Shown here piece by piece: positions 1-11,029 of a DNA stretch of 64,000 nt. The stretch comes from Elgaria multicarinata webbii (Eukaryota; Chordata; Lepidosauria; Squamata; Anguidae), in the NCBI RefSeq assembly GCF_023053635.1, contig NC_086171.1, positions 16,820,006-16,884,005 on the forward strand, given 5' to 3'. The number at the start of each line of letters is the position of its first letter. Position 1 is the first letter of the stretch. The translations under genes and the position numbers were made by a program. A model generated the notes under the pieces. The model ran no database searches. It was given only the letters and a program-made list of their open reading frames with translations, and was not told the DNA's origin.

Positions 1-300
1 GACTGGATTGCCAACAACTCATGTTCTCTTCTCACAAACAGCCATACAATGGTGTGACTTATTATGGACTACAACAATTTTCCATGCAAATATTTGTTTT
101 CTTGTTGACTACCATAAACAAACAATGCATGTTGTTCCTAACAGATGGAAGTCTGGTATCCTTCTATCATTCAACTGGAGTCAGGTACCACTACAGACAT
201 ACAGATTTTGCAAAATCTGTTCCATTGTGTTTCATGGATTTTCAGGTGTCTTTGTTCCATCATCCCCACAATTGATGGAATCACATTTTTTTCCTTTGGA
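1..300. other. Unannotated edge, no gene seen
   Basis: AT-rich, apparently unique sequence. Overlapping short ORFs on the plus strand have no recognisable domain and look like chance frames. I see no exon, RNA gene or known repeat. Confidence 0.5.
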
Positions 301-304
301 TCTA

Positions 305-372
305 AGAGAATTATTTATTTATTTATTTAAAATATTTCTTTCCCGCCCTATATCAATAAGATCTTCTCCTGT
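305..372 (-). repeat. LINE/SINE 3' tail, antisense
   Basis: A (TTTA)n run followed by TTTCCCGCCCTATATCA reads on the minus strand as the usual reptile retroposon ending (a TATA...GGGCGG stretch, then an AAATA tail). The exact family is not resolved. Confidence 0.5.
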
Positions 373-439
373 TTTCAAATGCACATTCATGCACTTGCAC
401 ACTTGCACTAATCTGCATTACTGCAACTGTGCATATACA

Positions 440-603
440 TGAGATGACCAGATGCAGGGCTCCTGCAGCTTCAACTGCTGTGATGAAGAGAGAATTTCAG
501 CAGGTGCTGTATGCATACAAATGACACCTGTTGAAATTCCCTTTTCTATGCAACTGTTAAAGATATAGGAGCCCTGTCCTCCTTTTCATATAGTCACCCT
601 ATA
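440..603 (-). repeat. Family D MITE-like half element
   Basis: About 165 bp running from GATGACCAGATGCAGGGCTC to ATAGTCACCCT. It is itself an imperfect palindrome around GCATACAAATGACACCTG. It matches the halves at 5297 and 16445 and each arm of the full elements at 9628 and 10222. Confidence 0.75.
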
Positions 604-1128
604 CATACACAAATGAGCACTTACACCAACCCTCAAAAAAGTAAAGAACAGTCCACACAGCTCATAAAAAGCTGGTCTGCTGCAGAACCTGCAGAAATAG
701 AAATATGAGCACTACAAGACATTGTGGAGTTCTGTGGCATCCGTAGGTACCGCCTGGCATCCCCATGTGAGTGAACTAGGGGTATATGGCTTTTATTAAA
801 TCTGTTCTGTTTTGTAGATTATCAAGCAACTTTCATTCAGTTGTCTCCTCACTGACGGAATCGGATTCTTTCCGGTGTGTGTGTGTAATAATCAGATTCC
901 TGTTCGCAAATGCACATCCTTTCCAGAAGTAAAAAATGCCAAAAAAACCCACACAAAACAAAACAAAAAACTGGTCCATAAGTCCATGGAATCCACGTGA
1001 CTAGGAAGAGGCTGCTTCACTGTTGAACCTACAAATCTGATTCATAGAAATCCAAACTCATTTGAATCTGTTGCAGAGATCTCCAACACCCATAACCTGA
1101 ACGTTGACCTATCTGTATTACTAGAGCA
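604..1128. other. Unannotated, no gene seen
   Basis: Contains short A-rich and GT-rich patches and fragments resembling the AATCTGATTCAT-type sequence found near 5.8 kb. There is no coding or RNA signal. Confidence 0.4.
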
Positions 1129-1261
1129 CCCTTCCTCAACCTGGTGCCCTCCAGATGTTTTGAACTTCAGTTCCCATCAGTCCCAGCCAGCATGGCTCAT
1201 TGTCAGGAATTCTGGGGGTTGTAGTCCAAAATACCTGGAGGACACCAAGTTGGGCAAGCTA
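1129..1261. repeat. Family C1 palindromic MITE-like element
   Basis: The left arm CCTGGTGCCCTCCAGATG and the right arm CCTGGAGGACACCAAGTTGG are inverted copies around an AGCCAGCATGGC centre. Its arms include the TTGTAGTCCAAAA block typical of the family. Confidence 0.75.
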
Positions 1262-1753
1262 TACTAGATGCTGGGGTCCTGTCATGCTTAATTACGATTT
1301 CAGTTAGCAGCATTCCATTTCCATTGGGGGAAGAGTGAACATGGTCCTGACCAGCAATTATGAAAATATATTGTTCACTATCCCCTCAATATCAATATTT
1401 AGTATCACTCTCTCTTTTTTTTGGTCTTGTAAGTGCTCCCATATGTTCCAGAAATAATTAATTTTTTAACTGACATTTCAGCCTCCCTCCTAAAAGCAAA
1501 TATCCCTCTCAGCTGCTAAATATTTGATAGGCTTGAAGTTTGGGGAAGCATCGCTTTTAAAATTCTCTCCAAGATGTACGTGAAACAGGACAAAAGCGAC
1601 CCAACCCTTTCGATCTGGTCGGTGATCATCAGGAAATGTGTGGGTGTGGGTGTGTGCTCGCACACACATGCTATGGTGGTGGTGGTGAAGAGAATGGACT
1701 GCCTTTTTAAAAACAACAACTCCAGAATCACCATTTTCAAATAAACAAGCCAT

Positions 1754-1860
1754 GGGCGCAATCCTATGCATGTTTAGACATGAAGAAGTCCTACAACTCC
1801 CAGCATTCCCCAGTCAGTAGGATGTTTTCTCCTCCCTAAATGTACACAGAATTGCGCCCT
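1754..1860. repeat. Family C2 palindromic MITE-like element
   Basis: Ends in GGGCGCAATCCTATGCATG and its diverged inverse ATTGCGCCCT. The inner block AAGTCCTACAACTCCCAGCA is shared with copies at 15541 and 19181. Confidence 0.7.
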
Positions 1861-2082
1861 TAGGCAGAATATATAATTGGCCATTATATCATTTCAGCAG
1901 CATCCAGTTAAGAATCTGATTCAATGCATTCATCAGCTTTTTGGCAGGCCCAGCTAACCTGGTGCATTGAACAAGAAATAAGGTTTATTTATGCAAGAGC
2001 AACAGTCGGAAGCGACTGAATGAATAAACAACAACAAGTGACTGAAGTTGAGGGGCTACCAATGGTTTTACCTCCCAGCTCA
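1861..2082. other. Unannotated, no gene seen
   Basis: AT-rich sequence without a recognisable repeat end or coding signal. Confidence 0.3.
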
Positions 2083-2430
2083 GGGTTTGTTTATTTATTT
2101 ATTAGATTTATATACCGCCCAACTGACAAATGACCTCAGAGTAGTTTACTGTCATTAAACAGAACCAAAATGACAGTGAAATAACAACCAACACAATAAT
2201 ACAGCCAATGAAAATGACAAAAATGTCAAAAATATTTTACATGTTAAAATTATTATTAAAGAGCCAGCAATGAAACTGATAATAAATACAGCAAATTAAA
2301 GATTAAATGCCTGCCAGAAGAAGGTCTTAGCCTTGTGTCTAAATGTATAAAATGAAGATGCCCTGATGATCTCCTTGGGAAGCGCGTTTCACACACGGGA
2401 GGCCACTACAGAGAAGGCTCTGCCCCTTGT
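2083..2430 (-). repeat. LINE 3' end, antisense
   Basis: A TTTATTTATTTATT tail is followed by ATATACCGCCCAACTG, an A-rich middle and AGGCCACTACAGAGAAGGC. Read on the minus strand this is the 3' UTR and tail of a reptile LINE (L2- or CR1-like; family uncertain). Confidence 0.55.
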
Positions 2431-4552
2431 ACCCCCCCCCCCCCCGTTGCTCCACTGTGGGCGGTGGCATCCGGACAAAAGCCTCCAAGAACCAGCAATT
2501 TCTGAGCTTGCCTAAATTCTCTGAAAATCACTTCTAACATTGCTTCAGCTTGATCTCTTTTGAGTTTTTGACCCATTTTCAGCTTGTTCGGATGGGGGAA
2601 ATGTGCATTAGAGATGGGAAAAGTGCCAATTTCTTGCATATTTTTCAAAAGTGCACACTTTCCACACATTGACTGAAGTGTGAAAATGTGTATTGGGAGG
2701 GATCTGCCATTGAAAGTGAACATTTTTGAAAAATAATATGCATTTTTTAAAAAATGCAATTGCAAATTTGGGAATTTGCAACGATTTCACACATAAAAGT
2801 GCTCCTGCTCATGTTCAGGATGCAGAAATGAAGTTCTCATACATCCCTCGCCTGCACAGCCTGTCATGAAAAGTTCATCTCTGAACCATCCATGATTAAG
2901 CCAACTAGCTCTGTCGTTCCTTTTAATGTGTTAATCAGCCTCCAGCCAGATGGACTTCAACAGAATTAATTCAAATACTATGTATATTCTATTAGCCAAA
3001 TTCCTTTTGATTTCATTCTGGATAGGATCCAGTTCTAGACAGTAATTTAAAAGACATTGTTGTGGCAGATTAATGGATTTGTCTTTGGGATTTTGTATCC
3101 CAGCCAAATGCAAAACCCCACTAGGAAAATTATTTCAAAGGTCTGCTCATAAACTGAGAACCATTTTGGTCCCAGACTACTTTTCCCTACCCCAGGCCCC
3201 CATTCAACTGCATATACCTTTGCCAGTCTTCCCTCCATATTCTCAAGTATACATACTATAGACTGAATGTTTTACATTGCCCACTGTCATCACCAGGACA
3301 GCCACTGCCACCATGATTGTGATATTCTCCATCCTACAGGGAGTAAGGGATTGATGTGACATAGAGCTTTACCACATTAGCGTTATACTGTGCAATCACT
3401 GTGAATTTCATGCAAAGGACTCAGAAATTTTCTACCTTATAATCTGCTTTGATTGTGAAGTACTCCCATGCATCCTACCTTAATAGTGCAATAAAGCAGA
3501 AAGATTTGCTGTATTTAGCCCCTACATTTTGAGCGTATGTTTCGAGCCCCTGCTGGGGCGCAGGAGCAGGATTTTAAAGAAATGCTTACATCTGTGTAAG
3601 CTTTAAAGATGAAGACACAAAAATTGTCACAGTAATAGATATTAGGGAGAGCTTTAAGCATACCACATTTGAATTGAATTGGGTCATCCGTTGATTCTTA
3701 ATTATTTTTTACATTTCCCCCCTTAAACTCACTTCCCGGTATGCAAAGGATTGCTGTCGCCCGGTAGCAAAGACAACAACAACAACCGCGAAAGCTTTGC
3801 GCTACGGGGATAATCCGACAGAAGCAGGTACACGGGATGAAGCTTTGACTGAGCTGATCAGTCAGTTCCTGTTGTTCAGGCTGATGCCTGGAGTAGCTAG
3901 AGATAGGTTAGAATTTCATTGCATTTCGGTTTCAATAAGAATGTACCAAAATATGCAAAGTTCTCCATATTCAGGATAAAACAAATTTGAGATTATTATT
4001 TTTTAAAAAGCAAATGTGAGAGAAACTTCAACTGACAGATTTGTCCATCTAAGCTCAGGGCTTTGAGTGTTGAGCTCTTAGAGGTCTGTCTTTGGATGCA
4101 TTTTAGTGTTGAATTAGGGTTGCCACCCCTTTTAACTGACAGACTCCCCGTCTTTAACAGCAACATAGCAGGCAGGTACATCACAGTCCTCTCCATGCTG
4201 GGAACAATTGTGCCCTATGGAATTTAGGTTGGGGAGATGGGCGAGAATTTAGTATCAATTCGCTTCTGGTAAAAATGTACTAAAATCCGTAGTGCTCTTC
4301 ACATTTGATACAGAAAAGACTTGAGATTTTAACAGTCATATGCAGGAGAAAGTAGAACTGACTTGCCCATCCTGGAGAGTAGCCAGGTGGGTCTCACTGC
4401 TAGGCAAGGGAAGGAGGGTAATACAGCAGAGGGAAGAGGGCAGTGTTCCAACTACAAACTTTCATCTTCATTGGCTTCAGCCTTCACGTTGCACATTGGA
4501 TGCAATGCACATTGCTGTACTCATCTACCCACAATTATATGTGTTCACACAC
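2431..4552. other. Intergenic, no gene seen
   Basis: Apparently unique sequence starting with a poly-C run (about 2431-2445). Short ORFs on both strands show no domain. I found no SINE boxes, LINE coding sequence or splice-framed exon. Confidence 0.45.
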
Positions 4553-4797
4553 ATTGGGCCTGTTCAGATGACACTTCAGGCTCTGTGATTAGCAAAACTG
4601 TGGTTCTCTGGGGTTCGCACTAATGCCAAGCCATGCTGTCACACACAGCACTTTAAGCCACGGTTAGACCTGCTAACCCTGCTGCAGATGGCCCGACTGT
4701 GGGTAATGAGTGAGCAGTGTTTAGCAAAACGCATCGCACAAGACACCTTAAACCCTGCTGCAGGGTTTAAGGTGTCTTCAGAACAGGCCTGTAATCA
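4553..4797. repeat. MITE with GGCCTGTTCAGATGACAC-type ends
   Basis: Terminal inverted repeats are GGCCTGTTCAGATGACAC at the left and the complement of GGCCTGTTCTGAAGACAC at the right, about 240 bp apart. This is typical of a non-autonomous DNA transposon, possibly hAT. Near its right end lies a perfect 39-bp palindrome (4740-4778). Confidence 0.7.
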
Positions 4798-4899
4798 GAT
4801 CACACTCACAATATGAACTTTCTCTTTCTCTTCTCTCTCACTCTCACACACAATGTGATCACACACATTGTTTATTGGATACAATGCACATTGCTGTGC

Positions 4900-4921
4900 A
4901 ATCACACACACACACACACAC
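4900..4921. repeat. (CA)n microsatellite
   Basis: Short dinucleotide run in a CA/CT-rich neighbourhood. Confidence 0.8.
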
Positions 4922-5170
4922 TTATGTACATCCAAACTCCATAAAATCTTTGCTGTACTCACCTGCCAAACAGATGGTTGAAACTTGAAAGCAACTTGGG
5001 AAGGTCTTGGAAGGCAATGTGAAGAAGGGGAGGGGATCCAAGTTCAAAAGGACTGAAAGGAAAAAAAAATTACCCCGTCCATCATCTCATATCCAATTCC
5101 ATCATTTATTCTAGCACTTGTATTTTGTTTTGTTGCTATGCTCTATGGGTTTATGCAACGCTATATAGCA

Positions 5171-5242
5171 CAATTACCAGGGAGTAAGTCCCATTGAAAA
5201 CTACAAGGCTAACATCTGAGTAGACATGCATAGGATGGCCCT
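5171..5242. repeat. Family A palindromic repeat
   Basis: AGGGAGTAAGTCCCATTGA is followed by CTGAGTAGACATGCATAGGA. This is the standard order of the family, with part of the centre diverged. Confidence 0.75.
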
Positions 5243-5296
5243 GCTGTGCCTCAAATTTTCCTTAACCTGCCCCTGACACCTGTAAGTCTCCTATAA

Positions 5297-5470
5297 ATAG
5301 GGTGACCACATGAAAAGGAGGACAGGGCTCCTGTATTTTTAACAGTTGAGTAGAAAAGGGGATTTCAGCAGGTGTTATTTGTAGGCAGGCAGCACCTGGT
5401 GAAATCCCTGCTTCATCACAACAGTTAAAGCTGCAGGAGCCCTGCCCTCTTTTGTACCTGGTCACTCTAG
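5297..5470 (+). repeat. Family D half element
   Basis: Runs from AGGGTGACCACATGAAAAGG to GGTCACTCTAG, about 170 bp, with the internal inverted block CAGGTGTTATTTGTAGGCA. It is oriented opposite to the copy at 440. Confidence 0.8.
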
Positions 5471-5474
5471 TATA

Positions 5475-5620
5475 GCTGCTGCAGTCTGCATACTGACTGG
5501 CAGTGGCACTCAAGGGTTTGAGAAAAACCCCACCCGCCCTGGAGATGCGAGGAACCTGGGAGCTTTTGAATGCAAAGCATGTGCTCTACCACTATGTTTC
5601 GGCCCTTTTCCAAGTGGACC
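5475..5620 (+). repeat. Reptile interspersed repeat fragment
   Basis: Carries CTGACTGGCAGTGGCACTC and GCAAAGCATGTGCTCTACCA, the same order of motifs as the copy at 62965-63175. It may be part of a LINE or tRNA-related SINE; the class is not certain. Confidence 0.5.
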
Positions 5621-5760
5621 ATGGGTGGAATGGGGGCTATAGGCACCCCCCTCTTTCTGAATCAAAGCAATGGTTCATTAACAACACAGCTTCAATCAGT
5701 AAACAGCATTTGGGTTGGTGGTGGTGGAGGCAGGTAGGGCTATGAATCAGATTTCGATGG

Positions 5761-5918
5761 AGCTGTGAATCCATTCTGAGTTTCAGTCAGAACCAGCCAG
5801 AACTCTAAAAGTGCTATCCAAGATGCTGAATCCATTTTGGGGATAGGGTTCATCACTTCAAATAGCACGTTCAGAGTTCTGGCTGGTTCTGACTGAAACT
5901 CAGAATGGATTCACAGTT
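5761..5918. repeat. Near-perfect inverted repeat (MITE-like)
   Basis: The arms 5761-5817 and 5862-5918 are 57 bp each and differ at only about three positions, with a 44-bp spacer. The arm contains TGAATCCATTCTGAGTTTCA. Fragments of similar sequence occur near 53.22 kb. The high arm identity suggests a young insertion or recent arm homogenisation. Confidence 0.8.
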
Positions 5919-6360
5919 CTATAGAATCATAGAATCATAGAATAGCAGAGTTGGAAGGGGCCCACAAGGCCATCAAGTCCAACCCCCTGCTCAATGCAGG
6001 AATCCACCCTAAAGCATCCCTGACAGATGCTTGTCCAGCTGCCTCTTGAAGGCCTCTAGTGTGGGAGAGCCCACAACCTCCCTAGGTAACTGATTCTATT
6101 GTCATACTGCTCTAACAGTCAGGAAGTTTTTTCCTGATGTCCAGCTGGAATCTGGCTTCCTTTAACTTGAGCCCGTTATTCCGTGTCCTGCACTCTGGGA
6201 GGATTGAGAGGAGATCCTGGCCCTCCTTTGTGTGACAACCTTTTAAGTATTTGAGGAGTGCTATCATGTCTCCCCTCAATCTTCTCTTCTCCAGGCTAAA
6301 CATGCCCAGTTCTTTCAGTCTCTCTTCATAGGGCTTTGTTTCCAGACCCCTGATCATCCT
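5919..6360 (-). repeat. CR1 LINE 3' end, antisense
   Basis: Begins with the ATAGAATCATAGAATCATAG terminal octamer-type repeat of CR1, followed by GTTGGAAGGGGCC. On the minus strand it encodes the C-terminal reverse-transcriptase tail: residues [20 protein letters not shown] then [18 protein letters not shown]. It is 5' truncated, as usual for CR1. Confidence 0.9.
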
Positions 6361-6683
6361 GGAATCTGATTCAGTAATCTGATTCAGATTTCACCAAAAT
6401 CAGAGCTACCAGCCTCCACGGCTCTGTGGTGGGAAACACAGATGGCTACTTCACTATTTCTCTTTTGAACCACAACACTCCCTAAAGGGGCAATGAATCT
6501 GGCGAACAATTCAAAAGATATCTCTTGACTGTGCTGCCTTTGATTAGCCTTAATAGTAGAAGTCAATCACTTATTGCAGCTGAATCCGAAGCATGCTTAT
6601 TGGAAGTAAGTTTCCCTGGCTCCAAAGGAACTTAGTGCCACATCTAAGTGTATACACAAACAAGCGAATACATATAAGCGTAC
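6361..6683. other. Unannotated, no gene seen
   Basis: Starts with AATCTGATTCAG-like short repeats, then apparently unique sequence. No coding signal. Confidence 0.35.
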
Positions 6684-6752
6684 ACTTACATGGAAGTAAA
6701 TCTCATTGAACATAGTGGCCCTTACTTCCAAGTAAACATGCAAGGAATATAT
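6684..6752. repeat. Family A palindromic repeat
   Basis: TTACATGGAAGTAAATCTCA and CCTTACTTCCAAGTAAACAT are inverted arms around GAACATAGTGG. Confidence 0.75.
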
Positions 6753-7164
6753 GTATGAGGTATGGGGGTGAAGCTCACTGTTATCAGTCCACAGACTCAA
6801 AAGAAATTCAAGGATCTGCTTATACTACCTGAGAGTGAACTAAAATGATAGGTCTTAATGGGGCCTACCATGAAGTAGAGTGAGGCAGCCGCCTCAGGCA
6901 GCAGTTTTAAAAAGGCAGTAAATTGTTAGCTATTTACTTTGTTAATATGGTATTTTTACTGCTACAGATTAGGAAAGGCACTTGTGGGATTTTCTGCCTC
7001 ACGTGCCCAAACAACGTGACTGGCTTTGCATTGTATGCACCTTGACTTGGGTAGGTGAGGGGAACCATCTGCTACTCTGCCTCAGGCAGCAAAATGTCTT
7101 GGGCTAGCCCTGGGTCTTCATCATAGTAATTCCTGAAAGACCTATTAGAACAAAGGAAAGGACA

Positions 7165-7230
7165 GCATCTCAGGGCCTTGCTATTTACTGTTTTACTCTG
7201 TACAGCACCATGTACATTGATGGTGCTATA

Positions 7231-7262
<32 letters not shown>
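7165..7262 (+). repeat. LINE 3' tail with (AAAT)n
   Basis: TACAGCACCATGTACATTGA then GGTGCTATATAAATAAATAA is a common reptile LINE ending. The inverse occurs at 14630-14740. Confidence 0.55.
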
Positions 7263-7266
<4 letters not shown>

Positions 7267-7324
7267 AATCTCCCCCCCTCACAAGAAATTATGCTTTTCA
7301 AACACTGTTTTAAACGAAAGGGCA

Positions 7325-7378
<54 letters not shown>
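7325..7378. repeat. (AAT)n microsatellite
   Basis: About 18 uninterrupted trinucleotide units. Confidence 0.95.
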
Positions 7379-7571
7379 CCATCCACGGCACAAAGGAGAG
7401 CCAAAATGGACATTATTTTAAATCTGTATCTTTTGCTCATTTTTATTCTGGAGTAGATGCAAGGGCCCTGATCCAGATCTACCCAATGCGTCCAACTCTT
7501 GCCAGCTACAGATCTTTGTTTGAAGGCTTCACTGTATCAAACTAAGGGCTATTCCAACCTGGACAGAGCTG

Positions 7572-7935
7572 GATCCGTTTATTAGTTTATCATAAGATTT
7601 ATAGCCCATCCTTGAAAAGAAAATTGTACTCCAGGAAACTTTACAACATATTCAAACAAAATGCAATCATTTTTTAAAAAAAAAAAATCACCAAGTTTAA
7701 AACTAGAATAATAGAATAGTAGGGTTGGAAGGGAAAAGAAGGGAACCAGTACCTCACATGATTTGGAAACTATGCTTCTACTGATGCAGCCCAAAATAGC
7801 ATTTGCTTTTTTTGCAGCCACATCACACTGTTAGCTCATATTCAACTTGTGATCTACAACAGATTCCAAGTTCCTTGTCACTTGTAGTATTGCTGAGCCA
7901 AGTATCCCCCTTCTTGTAACTGTGCATTCAATAGT
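7572..7935 (-). repeat. LINE tail plus CR1 fragment, antisense
   Basis: The first part (to about 7705) is a diverged LINE 3' tail ending in poly-A. From about 7706 the minus strand matches CR1 internal sequence, with a peptide starting MAAKKANAILGCISRSI, a typical CR1 reverse-transcriptase C-terminal motif. Confidence 0.6.
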
Positions 7936-8517
7936 ACATTTAATAAAATGCATACAAAAGCAGCATAAAACCAATCTCAGAAGGAGTAAAAGACCTGGTG
8001 GGGGTGGGTGGGATTACCCAGCACTGGAAAGATAACAAAAAGCCTGGTGAGATTCTGAACCACTCCCTGGAGAAGTAATGTGCCAGACTTGGACAAACAA
8101 ATTGTGGCCTAATCCTGTCAACAAGGTGTGATGATCCTGGAGAGTTGAAATGCTGATCCAAATATAGGGATTCAACTGGGGTTGGGTGGGTTTGTACCCC
8201 CCTTAAAAAACAATACTATGTAATGTCTGATGTGGGTGCCCCAACTATGCCTGTTCCCAGATTCTTCAGATCTTGCCACCATAACACACACACACACACA
8301 TTCATTGTACCACGTTTGGATGACTACAAGGTATTCTCCATGCGGCTGCCACTGAAAAGCATCTCGGATGTTCCATTGAGGAGTATGTGACTCTCCTGTT
8401 GAGACATGCCTAGGACTGGGCCCTAAGTGTTACACTGATTTATCTATTTTATTTTAATCAGTAATTGAGTTAGGACTCTACTGGAGCCATTGTGCATAAG
8501 GTATTACCTGGTTTTAA
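7936..8517. other. Unannotated, no gene seen
   Basis: Contains a short (AC)n at 8283-8300 and otherwise apparently unique sequence with no supported feature. Confidence 0.35.
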
Positions 8518-8757
8518 AGTTGTTGTTGTTTTATTACATTTATATCCACCTTTTTTCTTCCAAGGAACCCAAGGCGGTGTACATAATCCTCCTTCTCTCC
8601 ATTTTATCCTCACAACAACAACCCTGTGAGGTAGGTTGGGCTGAGAGTCTGTGACTGTGACCAAAGTCACCCAGTGGGTTTCCATAGCCGAGTGGGGACT
8701 AGAACCCGGATCTCCCGACTCTCAGTCCAACACCTTAGCCGCTACACCACACTGGCA
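8518..8757 (-). repeat. tRNA-derived SINE, full length, antisense
   Basis: On the minus strand a polymerase III A box (TGGTGTAGCGGCTAAGG, 8732-8749) precedes a B box (GGTTCTAGTCC, 8696-8706). A conserved body with CCTACCTCACAGGGTTG and a tail GGTGGATATAAATG follow. This is a well-preserved squamate SINE and serves as reference for the fragments listed below. It is a retroposon, not a working tRNA gene. Confidence 0.85.
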
Positions 8758-8769
8758 TTTTGACATTCT

Positions 8770-8912
8770 CATTCTCATTTATCGTCATTCTTATTATCAT
8801 TTTATTATGTTTTATGGTTTTTAAGTTTTGTTGTATACTGCCATGAGAGGCTTTACCTTAAATGGCAGCTATTAACCTTTCAAATAAATAAATAAACAAA
8901 TAAATAAATAAA
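8770..8912 (+). repeat. LINE 3' tail with (AAAT)n
   Basis: TTGTATACTGCCATGAGAGG is followed by AAATAAATAAATAAAC, the usual retroposon ending. Confidence 0.5.
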
Positions 8913-9627
8913 TGCTCATTGAGACGAAACATGCTAGGGAACAGAATGAATACACTAGGAGATAGATTGCAACTTCCTTTCCAAGTAAACATGCTGCATG
9001 ATACCTTAAGTAAGAAGCAAAAATGGATGGTGAGGAAGAAAGTTTACAGCCCCTGCCTTTCTCCTCCCCACCCCCCTGCCCCCAGTTCCTCCAGCTTTTC
9101 TGCAGGAGTAAGAAGTTCTACATCTGGCGATGTCAGAATGAAGCCTTCGCTCATAAATCAAAGCCAAACTGCGCTCCCATCACACACTCCCAGTGCCTTG
9201 GGACCCCTCACGAGTTTCTCCCTGCCATGTCTCAAGATCAAAGGATTGCTCCTCAAGCCTTGAACACCTAGGAGAGGCAGAGGCTGGCTTACCCAGAGGA
9301 TGCACCTTGATCAGCAGAGAAAGTGGGGATCTGAGAGACATTCAGTTCTCCTAATATTAACAGGATGTAAATGCCTTTACTTTGCAGGGATCAGCCCTTG
9401 CATTCAGGAGAGTGAAAGAGCTCCCTTAGGCAGCTGATTTTGGATGTCCCAAAAGGGGAGCAAATTGTTAGCAATTCCATTCATTCATTGTGGTGCATTT
9501 CTTCCCAAAGGAGAGGTGCTTGTGGGATTTTCTGCCTCAAGTGTCAAGATAACTTTGCCAGCCTTGGGTAATGTGCATCTTGATATTGGCTGGTGGGGCG
9601 AGGGCATTTAGTATTCTACCTATTGTA
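8913..9627. other. Unannotated, no gene seen
   Basis: Open frames at 8919-9271 have no recognisable domain and no splice-consistent structure. Sequence at 9420-9620 resembles that at 6870-7090 (a shared GTGGGATTTTCTGCCTCA block), suggesting an old interspersed repeat that I cannot name. Confidence 0.35.
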
Positions 9628-9955
9628 GGGTGACCATATGGAAAGGATGACAGGGCTCCTGTACCTTTATCAGTTGTATAGAAAAGGGAATTTCAGCAAG
9701 TGTCATTTGTAGGCATGCAGCACCTGGTGAAGTTCTCTCATCATCACAACAGTTAAAGCTGAAGGAGCTCTGCCCTATAGAACGACCAGAAACAAAAGAG
9801 GGCAGGACTCCTGCAGCTTTAACTGTTGTGATGAAGAGGGATTTTTACCGGGTTCTGCATGCATACAAATGGCTCCTGCTGAAATTCCCTTTTCTATACA
9901 ACTGTTAAAGTTCCAGGAGCCCTGTCCTTCTTTCCAGATGGTCATCCTAACCTAT
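9628..9955. repeat. Family D full element, nested palindrome
   Basis: Two half elements lie head to head: a forward half (9628-9780, starting AGGGTGACCATATGGAAAGG) and a reverse half (9790-9955, ending TTTCCAGATGGTCATCCTA). Each half is also an imperfect palindrome. Total length is about 328 bp. Confidence 0.8.
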
Positions 9956-10079
9956 TGCCATTTATATTTTGTTGGCCATTGTGTGCTGAATCCTGGGTTG
10001 GTTCACCTGCAAATTGCTTGGCACCCTACACCACCCGCCATCTCCTAATAAACAGAAATGAGTTTTCTAGATTGTCAGG

Positions 10080-10140
10080 TTAGATCCAGATGTAGTCATA
10101 CTTAGAGTAGAGCCATTGAAATCAATGGGACCTTAATTTC
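10080..10140. repeat. Family B palindromic repeat fragment
   Basis: GATCCAGATGTAGTCATACT is followed by CATTGAAATCAATGGGACCT. Confidence 0.6.
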
Positions 10141-10221
10141 CCATCTGTATAACGGAAGTAATATCTACCTGCTTCAAAGAATTCTTGTGAGGAACAACAA
10201 CAGCAAAAAGAACTACTACCT

Positions 10222-10548
10222 ACAATAAAGTGCCCATATGAAAAGGAGGACAGGGGTCCTGTATGTTAACCAGTTGTGTAGAAAAGGGCATTTCAGCAGG
10301 TGTCATTTGTAGGCATGCAGCAGCTGGTGAAATTCCCTCTTCATCACAACAGTTAAAGCTGCAGGAGCCCTGTCTAGCATGACAAGATTCAAAAGAGGGC
10401 AGGGATCATGCAGCTTTAATTATCATGATGAAGAGGGAATTTCCCCAGGTGCTGCATGCCTACAAATGACACCTGCTGAAATTACCTTTTCTACACAACT
10501 GTTAAAGGTACAGGAGCCCTGACCTCTTTTTCATATGCTCACTCTAAC
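10222..10548. repeat. Family D full element, nested palindrome
   Basis: Same head-to-head layout as 9628-9955, with halves meeting near 10385. The two full copies are 270 bp apart, which raises the chance of cruciform or recombination structures here. Confidence 0.8.
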
Positions 10549-10609
10549 CTACAGGCTGATTAGTAGTCAACCTTGAGTGGGGGTTCTACCAATGCTCAGC
10601 ACTTTTAAG

Positions 10610-10705
10610 TCCTATTGATGCTAATTTCCAGACTGGTAGTTCTGTTCATCAGTTGCAGCAAAAATAGTAAGGAGTCTAGAGGTGCCTAATAAATTTACTG
10701 TGGCA
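10610..10705. repeat. Unclassified reptile repeat fragment
   Basis: TAAGGAGTCTAGAGGTGCCT and AATAAATTTACTGTGGCATA belong to the same family as 22555-22735, 44640-44790 and 60741-60842. Its class is not resolved. Confidence 0.4.
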
Positions 10706-10854
10706 TAAACTGGGCAGTGGGTGGGGTGGGGATGGGATTGTTATTCCAAAGTGAGGCTAGAAAGCCCATCAATGCAAGAGACAGAAGCACGACAAAGCCC
10801 TTCTATTGAAATAAACAGCGTTGAATGTTGCAATGCTATGCACAGGTGAAGAGC

Positions 10855-10950
10855 AATCCTATGTATGCCTGCTCAGAAGCAAGTTCTACTGAATTCAGTG
10901 TTAACTACTCCCATACTTACTCCCAAGTAAGCATGTTTAGCATTGCAGCC
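10855..10950. repeat. Family A palindromic repeat
   Basis: AATCCTATGTATGCCTGCTC and CTTACTCCCAAGTAAGCATG flank the core, ending ATTGCAGCC. Confidence 0.7.
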
Positions 10951-11029
10951 TTACTCTCAGAGGGTCCATTTTCGAGTAAACATACTTAGGATCTCATAGC
11001 TCAAGTACTTGATTTTGGTTAGATTGTAT

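Noticed and set aside
8518-8757. tRNA gene suggested by A and B boxes
   Set aside because: The sequence continues into a SINE body and A-rich tail and cannot fold as an intact tRNA; relatives occur at several other sites.
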